In this document: positions 36,150 through 49,185 of the stretch, piece by piece | How the letters are laid out: each line of letters begins with the position of its first letter | Position numbering within the stretch: position 1 is the stretch's first letter | NCBI RefSeq assembly: GCF_037038585.1 | Contig: NC_092520.1 | Location: 117,090,501 to 117,154,500, forward strand | Direction of reading: 5' to 3' | Length of the DNA stretch: 64,000 bases | DNA from: Patagioenas fasciata | Taxonomy: Eukaryota > Chordata > Aves > Columbiformes > Columbidae | The notes under the pieces: generated by a model | The model's input: only the letters and a program-made list of their open reading frames with translations | Database searches by the model: none | Told to the model about the DNA's origin: nothing | Made by a program: the position numbers and the translations under genes

Positions 36150-39100
36150 CCCCCCACTGAGCACTGTTGCAGTTGATTCCTTGAGAGTGCAGAAGGGGCA
36201 GGGAAAAAGACAAACCACTAAGTATCTCCTGATTTTTGGCTTTTACCTTTCTTGCAAGGACACCCTTGCTTTATGGTTGATGAACAGCTCCTGTTCCTGG
36301 CTCACCAGCTGTAAGCACTGAGCAAGTGATTATGTTCACACCAGCTGGAAGATTTTTTTTTTCTTGTTTCACTTGTTCACCACTTGTTGCCTCTCCCTTC
36401 TTGAACATCTGGATGCCTGAAAGGTATGGGAGAGAAGGAGGAAAGGGACAATAAGGTGGAACAGTGTGATGCATCTGGAATGTTGTATGTGTTTCTTTCA
36501 GACCCATAATGCAAGCTGAAGTTCACATTTTAAATTGCATTCTGATATACTGTTGAATGGGATTAATCTGTCATGTAGTATATTTTTATAGAAGGCAGAA
36601 AGTGTTTACTTTCAGCTAACAGTTAAACAGCAGCATATCTCCATGCATTACTTGAAAAAGTATGTCCTAATACTTATAATTCATTTTTGTTATATTTAAA
36701 CAGTGGTTTGGGATTTGGTTTTGATGTTGTGTTTTGGGAGTCTGGTTTTTTTTGTGTCAGTCTGCAAGTAATTTCTCTCACTATCTTAAGTTAGACAAGA
36801 AAAACAAAAGGAAAGCAAATTCTTTTGCTGTGTCAAATTACTGACTTTTTGCTGAACTGACAAGAGTTTATTCCGAATTTTTCTGTTGGAGCTGTACCTC
36901 TCTTAACATTTTTAAGAATAAGAAGTTTCTTTCAGGTCTAGTGGATTCCAAGAGCAAGTAGCAGTGTTGCCAGTCTTCTGGGGATAAGGGTGAAACATGA
37001 GATACAACTGGCTTCTATAAGTATTTTTGAAATGAAAGTTTGTCTTTTTTCTTCTGAGTAAGACTTCATGAAGGATAGACTCTAGTCTCAGACTATGTTC
37101 AACAAGTGAAATATTTTGAGGCTGAGGGAACTGCCTGGAGCCAAGCTGTAGTGGGGGAACAAGGGGCTAATCTAGTAGTTTCAGGCTTGCAACTGGCTAG
37201 GAAAAGCTTTGTAACGCTACTTGGAGTTGTTACAATCCATTTGAGTTAGGATCACCTGATTCAACCACTTAATAAACCAAGAAAAAGTTTGTTTTGCTAA
37301 ATCTTTTCAAGGGACTGTTGAGGCAGCTGCAGGCTTTGACATTCCTGGCAGGTTGGATGAAATGTATTCTAAGTTGATTAAGCCTTCATTAATGGCTAAC
37401 AAATTTGGAGAAGGGAGGGTTAGGGCAGTCATGTGTAGTATCAGCTGCAGAAAACAGTAAGTTTTGGATAAGATTTACAGGCAATTAAAATTGTTCAACT
37501 GAGGGGAATATGTCCAGACAAAGTTACATTGTCCAGTTCTTGCTGTTCATGGCTCTGTAGGATTTGGCATCATTTTGCAGAAATTTTTAGACAGAATTAT
37601 TGTAGAGTCCTATGACTTTTTATGTGGAGGTACTAGACTGAATAGCTGATGTGTACTTCTGGTTGTAAATGAAATAATGATGTTTTTAGTTAACAATGAC
37701 TTTTGAGAACTCATCAGTTGAAATTAAATAGCAACAGCAGTGATAAATTGCAAGATTCTACTTGCTATCAGCTTGAAAATAATCCACTCAATTAGACCTT
37801 GGGGAATCCACAATTGCCTCCAGTGATCCTTTGACATGACTTCTGTTGAGAACAACTGATCATCACATGTACTCAGAGTCCCCTTTGTCCATGCAAAGAC
37901 CATTCAACCTATATGATTAGTATTTTAAGGTTACTTTGGGATTATATGAACCAGAAAAAAATATATATTGGAGCATCTTGTTAGTGTGAGAAATAAGAGC
38001 AACCTGGAAATTACAGAAGAATGATGATGAGAAGCAGAATCCTCAAGTAAAGGGCCATTTTCCTCAGGTTATTTGACCTCTTTAGATAAGAGTTTAGAAT
38101 TTTGCTTTAATTTAGCTGCTTTCATTAGTTGAGAAAAAGATGACTCATGAAGTAGCGACTGGGGAAGATACTATGAAGTTTATATGAAATTGTTGCTCTG
38201 ATTGTGTTTACTGTGAACTGTTAAATTTCAGCTGACTGCCTGTTACAGAGTCACATAACTTGTGTTTCTTCACAACACTTTTCTTTCTTCCACTTCAGGT
38301 ACACAATCATGATGACATTGTACTCTTCTTTGAAATATGATTGAATAATAAACTGCCCTGCTTGCGCAAAGTGTGTGTTCTATTTCTCTGACTTCACCTT
38401 CCAAATACTTGCTCTATTTCAGCAAAATTGATGAGCTTTCTAAGACCTGTGTTTTCTCAAGGTGAATTTATGCACCAATTCATCTTTTACTGTCTTGTTC
38501 TTGATTGAGCTCTGATTCTCTCAAAGTAAAACATCTTTTCCCACTCTTGAATCATTTATGTGGTTTTCTGCCCCTTCTTCAGTGCTTAAACTTGACTTTG
38601 AAAGTAGTCTGCTTTTGGTCGGTACATAGTATGATCCCATCAGTACTCATGCCTTTCAAGTAAAGTTATCTCAGTAGTCCCTCTTTTGTAAAGAAATATA
38701 AGGAGTGATAGAGTTCTTTTTTCTTCACTCAACATCACACTTGTGACAGCTCAATTTGTTGCTTGCTATAAGCTTAACTTATTTTCAGGATCGCTGCCTA
38801 CCAGGAGATGATTGCACCACTGCCTTGCTCAGCAGCTGCTGCCATTCTGCTCAGGTGAACACATTTCTGGCTCCTCTCTGCAGGTATTTGTTTCCACTTC
38901 ACAGAATTAAAATGGCATAGTTTGAACTGACCTACCTTTTTTTTTTTTTTTTTCCCAAGCAACCCTGTGCTCAAATAAATCAGTTTTCCTGATACTTTCT
39001 TTGCTTTAAGTCTTTGTTGTTCCCTTCCTTACCCCTATGTAAAAAATTTAACTCCACTAAAAATCATGTCGTTCTCTCTTCCCCACACTTTTTTATTAAT

Positions 39101-40872
39101 TCCTCCCTGACTGTGAACCCCACACTGTTCTGAAGTTGTCTCTCTCTTTGTGCAAGCCCTTAGAGAAACAGTGCCAGGCTCTTACACAGACACAATTTCT
39201 CCATTATATCTTGTAAGAAAAGCAGATTTCTTGAACAGAAGGCTGCTATAAGCTCGTAATGCTGCAATTCTCTAGTTATGCATTAAGCACAGTAGTATCA
39301 CCTTAGAAAATAATTCTAAGGCAAGTAGAGGCCCCAAATTTGATAGTTCAGTAGGTTTTTTTCAACATCTGATTCCCAGTGCCAGTGTTTTCTAACCTGT
39401 CCTTAGAAGATCTTTGTCAATAAAGCTATGGGAGCTCAACTATGGTGTAAATCCGAATTAAGTCTTTTATTTAACAGTAATCTGTATTTTCCTAATGTTT
39501 TGCAGATATTGTAAAATCATTTAGTAATACTAGCTGCCATGTGATTTTCTTTATTTATCTATCTATTTATTTATTTTTACAGCCATCTTAACTACATAAT
39601 TATTTAATGCCTTTGTGTTTTTAAACAATGAGATCTGTCTTCCAAGTGGAAGTTTCTGGCTATGATTTTAATATTAACATTTACAGAAATAGCTTTCAAG
39701 ATTATTCTGAAAAAAATTATAGATATACACACACATGTATTTATACACGTTTTATTTTCTACTTTCCTTCTTTCTTTTTGAGTTTTATTGGTGCTTAGTA
39801 GCTAAACATTCTTGCATTCTTCCTCCATGTATTGCTGAAACATAATCACTTGGAGCTGTAGGCATAGTTACTTTATAATGTAGAATAATGCTACATAATA
39901 ACTTAGGATATGGACTTGGAACTTTAAGTAGTAGGTTACCAAAGATGGAATTTGTCCTTGACCCTTTCTTAATCCACAAGCAGGATTACCACAGGGATCA
40001 GCAAATATCCAGCACTTAGCACTTTGTTTTCTCATGGTGTTAGGATGTGGCCGCAGACATCAGTAAAAGCAGATTTCATCATTTGCCTTTTTTTTCTTTT
40101 CAATTTTTAATGTAGCAGAAGGAGGTGGGGAGAACTACTCTTGTCCCCAGCTTGGAAAGAAAAATGCCTGGATGCCTGAAATGGGTTGTTGGGGGCTGTT
40201 TATTTCCACAGTCCTTTAGAGATCTTCCCCCTGCACCTCTAGCTGAATGCATTTGTGCTCTGAAAGGATTCATTGTACCGATATAGTGCCCTGTAACTTT
40301 TAGGAGATACAACACTGGCAAATAGAAAATTCTCCTTTTCTTAAACTGAGTAATCCAAGTATAGAGATGGAAATTGCCCATAGTGCTTCTAAACCAAGGC
40401 TTCACCACAACTCTCTAAATTGTAGAATGTATAAAAAGAAAACAGCTGGAACTTTGTTCTTGGATGATTCAACCCCCATAGCCACTGGTTACTTATTTAC
40501 AGCTGGGAGTTCATAGTCATGTTTACAGAAAGTTGTGTGTGTTGTGTTTTCTTGTTAAAGGTGGTGGTTATTGTTCATTGAAAAACATGTTTTTGTAGAT
40601 AAGATTTTCACACCAAAACTGCAAATCCTCAAAGGACTTGCAGGACTTTCTCAGTCTGTGCTGGAGAGCTGCTGCTGCCCCGTGTCCTGCAAAACTGATA
40701 TATATTGCACTGATAACTGTGTGCAAGCGAAAAATCAATCCATTATTAGATTTTAAGACTATTGATAAGCAATACTTACTTGGAGAAGCATGCGGCTTCA
40801 AGTGTTCTAGGCATATTTATGTATAAAGTCTGTTATGTATGTGAAAAATATAAATTCTGTTTTTTACAGCAG
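36150..40872. other. Intergenic, nothing recognised
   Basis: This AT-rich sequence has only short open frames. It includes a poly-T run near 38,938-38,954 and a 'tatt/tatc' microsatellite near 39,550-39,578. The upstream non-coding exon of copy C may lie here or at 34.8-35.1 kb. Confidence 0.5.
39550..39578 (+). repeat. Short TTTA/TCTA microsatellite
   Basis: Imperfect tetranucleotide repeat of tttatttatctatctatt type, about 29 bases. Confidence 0.7.
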
Positions 40873-40910
40873 ATATTTATTATAGTTGATGCTGGTATGG
40901 CACCTAGTTG
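40873..40910 (+). pseudogene. Copy C exon 1 (putative start exon)
   Basis: The acceptor 'tttttacagcag' is followed by a 24-base leader, exactly the leader length of copy A. An ATG at 40,897, four codons and TG then precede a donor gtatct. The phase fits exon 2 and the distance to it (425 bases) is close to that in copy A (519). The joined N-terminus, MAPSW followed by [13 protein letters not shown], is a plausible signal peptide. Confidence 0.55.
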
Positions 40911-41335
40911 GTATCTTAGAATGGTGGTAGAGGAGATGGCTTCAAGTTCAAGTACTTTTGAGTTTAAGGGGAGAGTTTCTTTAGTTTTTTTTTGCTTCCC
41001 TTCCAAATATAATTAAAACTGCTTTATTCACTGGAGACTAGATATTCAAAGTCACTAGAGTGACTTTGGAATGTAACCTGAATTTTCACAGAATTTATGA
41101 AACTTAGACATGCTAGTTTTTCTCAGCTCTTTGAAGTTTTTGATACATTTTGAAATCTGTCTCACTGACTGAAGCCTAAAATTCCTGGGGCAAACAAATA
41201 AGATGACAACCTTCATTTATGTCCTTGCTTCTTGGGCTGCAGAGAAGCTACTGTAGCCTCTCTGACCACAGTGATCTCATCACTCTTCAACCCTTACGAG
41301 TCATATATGTAAGAAGTTATTTTGTTGTGTTTCAG

Positions 41336-41485
41336 GAGGTGTCTCCTAATGGCACTGACTTCATGTTTGTTCTGGAACACATTTGGCTTGAGGGCAGCTA
41401 TGGACTATATACCCAATATACTTCTGTTTCTGGCCGATGATCTTGGCATCGGAGATATAGGTTGCTATGGCAATAATACTGTAAG
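41336..41485 (+). pseudogene. Copy C exon 2 (LADD motif)
   Basis: The exon is 150 bases, the same length and phase as in copy A, and open throughout. It ends in [21 protein letters not shown], followed by NTV, with the metal-binding Asp pair kept. N-N-T is a sequon. Splice sites tttcag and gtaaaa. Confidence 0.88.
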
Positions 41486-42645
41486 GTAAAAAGTTCTCTT
41501 GGTACAATATATTTAACATTATATAATACCGGTCCTGGGTAATAAAGCCTAATTATAATAGAAGAAATATCTTAATTCAAGTCTCTAGTAACTGTGTATT
41601 TCAGTACTTTTTTTAGAAGTTCTTTCTGGGAATTCTTCCCACCATCTGCTCCATGTGCTAACTCTCCAGCCATGTGTTTTATTATTATGGTTACTTCTCA
41701 TGCATTAATTACTTTGTTTCTTTTCATGCATAGTTAAGCCTCACTCTATTCACCCAGTGCTTTTCAGAATCCCTCACCCAATTTCTTGTCGTGTCCTTCA
41801 GACCACTCTTATCCACACTCATGGACTTACCCACATAATTCATTCTGTGATTATGTGCCTTCAAAACTAGTGGTTACATTCCTTCAAAACTAAAAAGGCA
41901 AAGCAGAACTGAATGGGCATTGGGAGCACATCTGAAAAGCCTCAACTCATGTGGAGCACAGACATTTTCTTGGCATGCTCTGGGTGCATCTCCCTCACAT
42001 GATGTTGGGATTGTACAGAGAAATGGAAATGTGGTTATGGAACTCTTGTTGTCCTCTGCCGGTGGTGAAGATGGGAGGATGGGGGGGCTCTTTCACTCTT
42101 TGTGGTTTTGTAGTCCATTATTGTGAGAGAACTAGATTCCCACATAAATGTAACAATGTAAAGACACCACTATATTATGAAATTAATAGCTCATGATAAA
42201 AACATGGAACAGAAAGTCTTGGTTCCAAGAGCTTGAGATACCCTGTAAGATTTTCCGACTCAATGAACTTTTTGAATTCAGGGTCTAAATGTCCTGGCAA
42301 AAATGATCTGTTGGAAGTATTGAAATAGGAAAATATTAGCCTTTCTTAGGTAATTCTTTCCATTTCAGTTTTATTTTCAAACCAAACACTACTAACAACA
42401 CCTAGGTTTATTTTCAGTGTTGTCAAGTGCACTCTGTGGCTGTGTCCTGATAAATGTATTCTCCAGTGGCTACAACCCACTTCACTCACTGTGTTAAACT
42501 TTTTACTATATCAGTCCTGGAATATGTAAAGAAAAGTGTTTGTTTGTTTTTTGAGGAACTGTTCAAAGCTCTAGTTCTTCTTGGTAATTTATTAAAATAA
42601 GTTTCAGGTTACCTTCCTTCTATTAAACTTGATAATGTTATTTAG

Positions 42646-42767
42646 GACACCAAACACTGACCGCCTGGCAAGAGAAGGAGTGAAACTTACTCAGCACATC
42701 GCTGCAGCTTCGCTTTGCACTCCAAGCAGAGAAGCTTTCCTTACTGGCAGATACCCTATCAGATCAG
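42646..42767 (+). pseudogene. Copy C exon 3 (CTPSR kept)
   Basis: The 122-base open exon contains [12 protein letters not shown]. The formylglycine Cys, Pro and Arg are intact; the residue after CTPSR is Glu where copies A and D have Ala. Confidence 0.9.
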
Positions 42768-43150
42768 GTTGGGCCTATTTTGAATTACAATTTTCCGTGC
42801 ATGGTGCTGAGATACTACAATAACTGATAAATACTGGAACAGGAGAATTCCACTGTTTCCTCAACCTGACATAGAAAATACACTGCTAGAGCCTCAAACT
42901 TTCTGTAAGTAACTTCTGAATGGGAACAACAGCCTCACCAGCTGGTGAAGCATTGGCCTGACTTTATAGGATGTGGGAGATTTATATGATGAAAATAAGT
43001 ATGGAGAAATGCCAACAGCAGTGACATCTGTCACTTCCTTAGAGCAATGCAGCCTGGGGAAAACTAATGGAATTCCTCTTGATGGTGATGGTTAGAGGTA
43101 AGGGGTTGGAACACGGCTCCTAAGACAAACAGGCAAGTTCATTGCCCAAG

Positions 43151-43400
43151 AGAATCATAGAATAGTTTGTATTGGGAGGGACCTTCAAAGGTCATCTAGT
43201 CCAATGCCCCTGCAATGAGCGAGGACATCTTCAACTAGATCAGGTTGTTCAGAGCCCTGTCCAGCCTGGCCTGGAATGTCTTCAGGCATGGGGCATCTAC
43301 TACCTCTCTGGGCAACCTGGGCCAGTGTTTCACCACCCTCAGTGTAAAACATTTCTTCCTCATGTTTAGCGTGACATAGTACAGAAGGTCAAAATATTTG
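43151..43400 (-). mobile_element. CR1 retroposon fragment in intron 3 of copy C
   Basis: The reverse complement of a CR1 3' end begins 'agaatcatagaatagtttg' and 'gggagggaccttcaaaggtcatctagtccaatgcccc'. It runs through 'ccctgtccagcctggcctgg' and 'cctctctgggcaacctgggcca', the minus-strand image of the CR1 HWxRLPREVV region. Its position in an intron has no visible effect on splicing. Confidence 0.9.
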
Positions 43401-43902
43401 GGTGAAAATGGAGTGTTGGATCCATTCCCCACCTACCTAAGGTGCCTTTTGGAGGACTTAATATTCACTCCCACCAGGCATTGTATAGGAAAATTAGGTG
43501 CCTACTTTGAGAGCTATTTGCAAAATCAGCATGTATGTTGGGTGAATTGTATCTCACCTAACATAGTACAACATCCTTCTGATGTAGGGAAATGCAACTG
43601 TTATCTATAATTTTAGATGAAAAGCAGGGACCAGGCACAAAATAAAGCCTACTACATACTGTCATCACTGATTTATTATCAGTTTGATGGTAAAACTTGT
43701 GCCAAGCAGTATTTGTTTTGAAATAGAACTCTTGACTCCCTGAAGTACTTAGACACACTTGTGTGACTGTCTACAAGACGTGCTTGGCTTTACATCTTGT
43801 CATGAGCTCTGACTTCAGGGTGAGCTCTTGGCACAGAGGTTGGCAGGAGCAGCCCAGCCTCTGCTGGCAGAGAGCAAGAGGCCCACAGGAGTGACCCATC
43901 AG

Positions 43903-44025
43903 GGATGGCATCCAGCAACAGGTACCAGGTGCTGCAGTGGAATGCTGGGTCAGGAGGGCTCCCAGCTAATGAAACCACATTTGCCAGGCTGCTGCAGCAA
44001 CAAGGCTATACCAATGGACTCATAG
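43903..44025 (+). pseudogene. Copy C exon 4
   Basis: The 123-base open exon encodes [18 protein letters not shown] and [15 protein letters not shown]. The acceptor has a poor pyrimidine tract ('gaggcccacaggagtgacccatcag'), so this exon may have been spliced weakly. Confidence 0.88.
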
Positions 44026-45542
44026 GTAAGGGGAAATGTTTCAGTGTGACCTTGAAGAATGAACTGGGTATATGAAGGGTGTTTGGGGATTGTATTCACC
44101 CAAAATGGTCAGTTGGTCAGAGTTACGAATCCTCTCTCACAAGCTGAGGGGGAAAATTGCTCTTATTTGCAAGAAGACTGAAAATGCCGCAGTCTGAAGA
44201 GTTTTAAGGCAATGCTAATGCCTGTACAAGGCACTCAAAACAAGAGGAATTAAAAACTACCTCATGTTTATAATGGATGAGCATTTATTATACTTGGCCT
44301 AAGATTTTTTTCTTTTGTTTTTGTTTTTTTTTTTTTCAAAGGCAGGTCCACTGTGAGAATTTCATTCATGTAGAGATTTTTCCAAAGAAAACAATGTCTT
44401 TAAGTATCTCATCTGACTTTAGGAGGCAAAAGGCGGAACAACTAAAGAGCATAAGGAAAGAAAGGAACAAAGTTTGTACCCACAGAGGAGAAGATGAAGC
44501 ACAGGTGTCTCACAGGTGATGTCATGAGGTCCCAAAGGGGCATGATATGGTGTCTTTCCTCAGATGAAGCCGAAATGCAAAGATGTCAAGGAAACACTGT
44601 CCCAGAGCACCTTCCTGCCTGTAACTTTGGTCAGATCTCAACAATTTCAAGGTTCATCATACTTTTACCAAATATTTCCAGCATCAACTGGCAAAGTCTC
44701 TTATTTATCTTCCATTCATTTTTACTACTGTCAAGTGACAGACGCTCACAAAGGATCCCTTCACATAAATGGATAGGTAGGGTAAGCACTGTATCCCTTA
44801 AAGCCTGGGGGACTAGGGGCCAGCTATGCCAAATTCATTGTCATCTCCAAGTGCTGGAAATAGATGTGGTCGCATTGAATTGCAGTCTAATGAACTTCAG
44901 TCTTCCTGGCTGAGTCTGTAATTACTTGGCAATCACATAACCCAGCAAACCTCAGGGTCCTTTGATCCAGCACATTTCCTAAGCAGACAAGAGCTTTTGT
45001 CTGCTTGCTCTATTTTGGGCAGGGATAGAATGAAAGGCTGGTTTACAGCCTTTTCTCCTTTTCATATGAAGTTGGGACACGCTTGAGAAATCATCTTCCT
45101 GAGTCTGGTGATCAAGATATCTGTTAACATTGACTAAAAGTTTACTGGATCTTCCAGCAAATTTGTAACATTATGTGAAAATGAAGTTGCAAGTAAATGA
45201 TTGAAAGTTAGGAAGGAAATGAATCTAAGCAGCCAGAGAGTCAGAGTACTTTAACTCCTTGATCTTCGTTGAAAGTTAATGAAATCCCATCCTTATGTGA
45301 CCCTTAGCTGAGCAGCTGTGCGTCTTGCAAATTTCTGTTTATCACCATTATGGTATGACATTCACCTGATCAGGCACTGGTTTTACCCAGTATCCTTATG
45401 CACCAGGAGAACGCGTCAATACTCTGTTGAAAAACTGAATGGCTTGCTTAATTCTCAAACAGATCCTGATGATGCTACCTTGGACTCCTTTTGAGTCGTC
45501 TGCATTAATGTTCTAACTTCTTTCCTGCTTTAAAACCTTCAG

Positions 45543-45942
45543 GACAGTGGCATCAAGGTGTAAAATGTGAATCCTTCAATGATCATTGTCATCATCCTCT
45601 AAATCATGGGTTTGACTACTTTTATGGTATGCCTTTCACAGTTCTAAACAACTGTCAAGAAAACCAACTTCTGGAGCTGGATGTAGCCCTTCAAGCTAAG
45701 GTTTGGCTTCACAGCCAGATAATTGCTCTTGCTCACTCTCACTGCTGGAAAATTGACTGGTTTGATTTCCATCTGCTGGAAGATACTTGCTTGTTTTACT
45801 TTGGCAGGCGGCCTTTTCTTCATTTCTTGGTACTCCAGTTATGGCTTTGTGCAGTATTGGAACTGTATTTCGATGAGCAGCCCAAGAGGTTAGAGAGGAC
45901 TGCTTCTCTCATGCTGAAAGAGGCGGTGTCATTTATTGAAAA
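45543..45942 (+). pseudogene. Copy C exon 5 with compensated frameshifts and active-site K to Q
   Basis: The exon opens with CAG-TGG-CAT, so the catalytic Lys of GKWH is Gln. After Q-I-I-A-L-A a 5-base loss shifts the frame. The shifted frame still shows the ancestral codons LTGLISICWK and SWYSSYGFVQYWNC. A 19-base loss near 45,877 removes the R-N-Y-E-V-T equivalent and returns to frame. The exon is therefore open for 400 bases, but about 45 residues, including both membrane helices, are replaced by unrelated sequence. Confidence 0.9.
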
Positions 45943-46841
45943 GTAAATGTTTGTAGTTTCTTTAAAGGGACCAGAATGTTCTGGGCACTTGGAACACGAT
46001 ATTCTTCTCCAGTAACTAGAGCTGTATCATGACAACTGCTTTGAAACTCATATCCGAGTTCTCTGTTTAAGAACACAGTGCACTTCAATTTTAATTGCAA
46101 CTGTCTCACAGTGGAAGCTACAGTAAGTGAGATGGATTTTAACCAAATGATACCTGACCATCTCGCTATGCTCTGGAATCTGTAATTACTGTATTTGCTC
46201 CAAGATTGACCAGCTAATTTTTACATTTCACTCTACAAGCCTCATTTGTGCTCTTTTTCATAAATCCTACAAAACATGTAGATTAAATACATATGAGGCA
46301 CAAAATTATTTTATATGAAAATCTCAAACAATTTAAAATCTATTTTTATGGATTGAGAAGGAAGCCAAGTAAGGTTACTAATTTTCTTGATTCAAGTTCT
46401 ATCTGCACAGCCTTCTATATTTCTCTGCATCAAATGTCTTTCTGTAAAACAGGGAAAAATAACTATTATTTTCTTAACGTTTGTAAAAGCAAATATACTG
46501 AAAATGTTAAGTGACCATCTTAGAAAAGTCACATGAATATGAGAGTGTATCCATTGCATTTAATTAAAAAGGCATCAGACTTAGGCATCTGATTCATTTA
46601 AGCACTGTGCAAATGTTATGCCAGTTTACATATTGGAATTTGAAAATAATCTGGCTGAAAATATTTTTCTTGCTCGCATTTAATGCAAAAAGAAAACTAT
46701 CAACTGTGATCAATGAGGATTCGTAAGATGTAGGTACAGTCTAGATCTAATGTATGTGTCTGTGCATGGATGAATATTAAATGTTTCAAAATATTCCAAA
46801 TGCACAACTCAAATTATTTGTATTTTTGGTTTATTTTTAAG

Positions 46842-46978
46842 AAACAAGCATGGACCGTTCCTCCTCTTTGTCTCCTTTTTACATGTTCACACTCCACTCT
46901 TTACCATGGCAAAATTTCTTGGGAAGAGCTGTCATGGTTTATATGGAGACAATGTAGAAGAAATGGACTGGATGGTGG
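46842..46978 (+). pseudogene. Copy C exon 6
   Basis: The 137-base open exon has [20 protein letters not shown] and [13 protein letters not shown]. The active-site His of HVH is kept and both splice sites look functional. Intron 6 after it is only 211 bases. Confidence 0.9.
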
Positions 46979-47189
46979 GTAAGTATCCTTCATGAAGGAT
47001 TTGTTTCAGACATATGCACCTCTGAATTTTAAAGCCAGAAAACTGAAGGCCAGAATGCCTACAGACATCTAAGCTTTTAAAAGCTTCTTCTAGGGCATTG
47101 CAAAAGATTATTATTGAAACATTATAAATGTGGCTTGATCTTTCTAATTGGTTAATAGGAACCTTGCTATCTCTTTTCTTAAATTTAAG

Positions 47190-47320
47190 GCAAAATTCTG
47201 AATTCGCTTGACAAGGTTTGAAAAAACATACTTTCACATACTTTGCTTCTGATCATGGAGGACACTTGGAGGCCCATGATGGATCTGCCCAGCTAGGTGG
47301 CTGGAATGGTATTTAAAAGG
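47190..47320 (+). pseudogene. Copy C exon 7, frameshifted
   Basis: Compared with copy A, four bases are missing after GAC-AAG. This gives GTT-TGA and a stop at 47,219-47,221. In the ancestral frame the [10 protein letters not shown] block follows, then a TAC to TAA change at 47,314-47,316. The donor is weakened (gtagga). Confidence 0.9.
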
Positions 47321-49022
47321 GTAGGAAAAACACTGAATTTATATGAAGTTTAGAACCAGAAACATAATGAATTTGCGTGGCTGAAGCTGTCAAGGCTGGA
47401 ATTGGTTGCATTTTTATATTGAAAAATCAGTAATATGCAGAAGTGATTTATTCTTAAAGTTGCCTTTTATTTCAGTAAAGTTGCAAGCATTATTGCACGT
47501 CTTCTTGACAAAGGTATTTTCTTTCTTGTACCTTGTACCTATAAATGATTTGGTGTTCTCAGTTAAGAGTTACAGGAAAAATGTGATAGTTCCCCATATT
47601 GAATTCTCTCTTTCCCTTTCTGTCTTTGTTTCTCTCACTTTTTTTTCTCTCTCTCCACAATAGGATTATGTCCTAATTTCCTTGTTTCTTTTTCTCGTTG
47701 TGTTCCAGAAATCATTGCTGCCCAGCTAATTGATATGGAATAGAGTGAGGGCACATTGTGTCACGACTTGTGGCAACAATTTATTCCCTGCATGCTTTTA
47801 TATTCCACCTAAAATCAGTGATTGGCATAAAATCCAAATGACCTTGGTGGTCTAAGAGGTTCTTGCTCTTTATCTCCTTCTCATCCCTTTCTGTTGTGAA
47901 TCATTCTTCAACTTGCTGAGCAGTGCAGTGGCTTTTTCAAGTCAAAAGAATAAGCATTCATTGCATTTTCTCCCATCTACCCAAACAGCCCTGTAACATC
48001 AGACCACCTCATTCTGTGACCTGTTATGAACATGTCACAATGTGTCAGGGCTTAGGCTCTGTTATCACCAGCGAATCATCCACCTCTTGTCCAAACTTCT
48101 GATGTTTTTGTTTTCCTGAAAAAGGTTTCTTCCATTTCAAAACCTTCTTGAGCTGTTCCACAGGGCACAGCAGAGGTCAAAGACATGGTATTTTGGCTCC
48201 AATGAGGTGGATGCTCTGCTGTTGAGCAATGGAGGTTGCTGGCCTTTATGAAAGAGATGAGCGTTCAGTTGGTCTGTTAATCCTTCATCTCACTCCCTGC
48301 TTTTGCTTGAGAAAGGAGGCTCTGTGAATGATGACTGATTCATAAACCTGAGGGGATCTAACAAAGAGAAAGTTTTTTCTATGTTGTATATATTAATTAA
48401 AAGGTTTCTGCTTTGGGAGTTAGGTAAATATTGTCTTCATACACCCAGTACTAGGGTGCTTTATTATGTTAGTTTCTGTTAGTAGCAAGTTTGTAAAATA
48501 TATTTCTCTTTTGTTTGAAGTAAAGCATATGTGGTATCTCATAGGTTCAGATTTTTTGGTTCTGAGTTAAGACATGTTGCATTAAGCATTGGGAGAGTCA
48601 GGTCCAAATCTCAATTTTTAAAAAGGAAGAGATGCATAAGGAAATGTAAGTGTTAAGGGCACATATTTTAAAGGGGATCCCTGAATATAAAGAGGCTTTT
48701 TTCCTGTTTATTAAAATAGGATACTAATTAGTAATATTTTAAAAGTATAGGTTTTCAAAGGTAGATTTATTATTCCTTCCCCCACCTGTGGTCAAAGTTG
48801 AAATAGAGTTTGTCAAGCCCTATCTTTCTAGGTTTGGATGAGTTATATGTCATATTTTGAGGCCTTCTAAAGCGTGTGAAGTCTAATGCAAATAAAGAGT
48901 CAAATCTGTTGGATAAGCAGTGTATTATTGCACTTTTTTTTTTGTACTTTGAAATGCAACAATTCAGTGAAAAGGTTTGTGTTTACTTCCGAACTGCCGT
49001 ATGTTGATTCATTTCACTTCAG

Positions 49023-49185
49023 ATGGAAAAGGCATGGGAGGCTGGGAAGGAGGGACCCGTGTGCCAGGAGTATTTAGGTGGCCAAGAGTTTTGCCTGCAG
49101 GTGCAGTTATTGATGAACCTACAAGTCTTATGGATATTTTTCCTTCAGTTGTTCATTTGGCTGGAGGGATATTGCCAAAGGACAG
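49023..49185 (+). pseudogene. Copy C exon 8
   Basis: The exon is 163 bases and open, about 85% identical to copy A by eye. [15 protein letters not shown] keeps the catalytic lysine. Both splice sites are intact. Confidence 0.9.
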
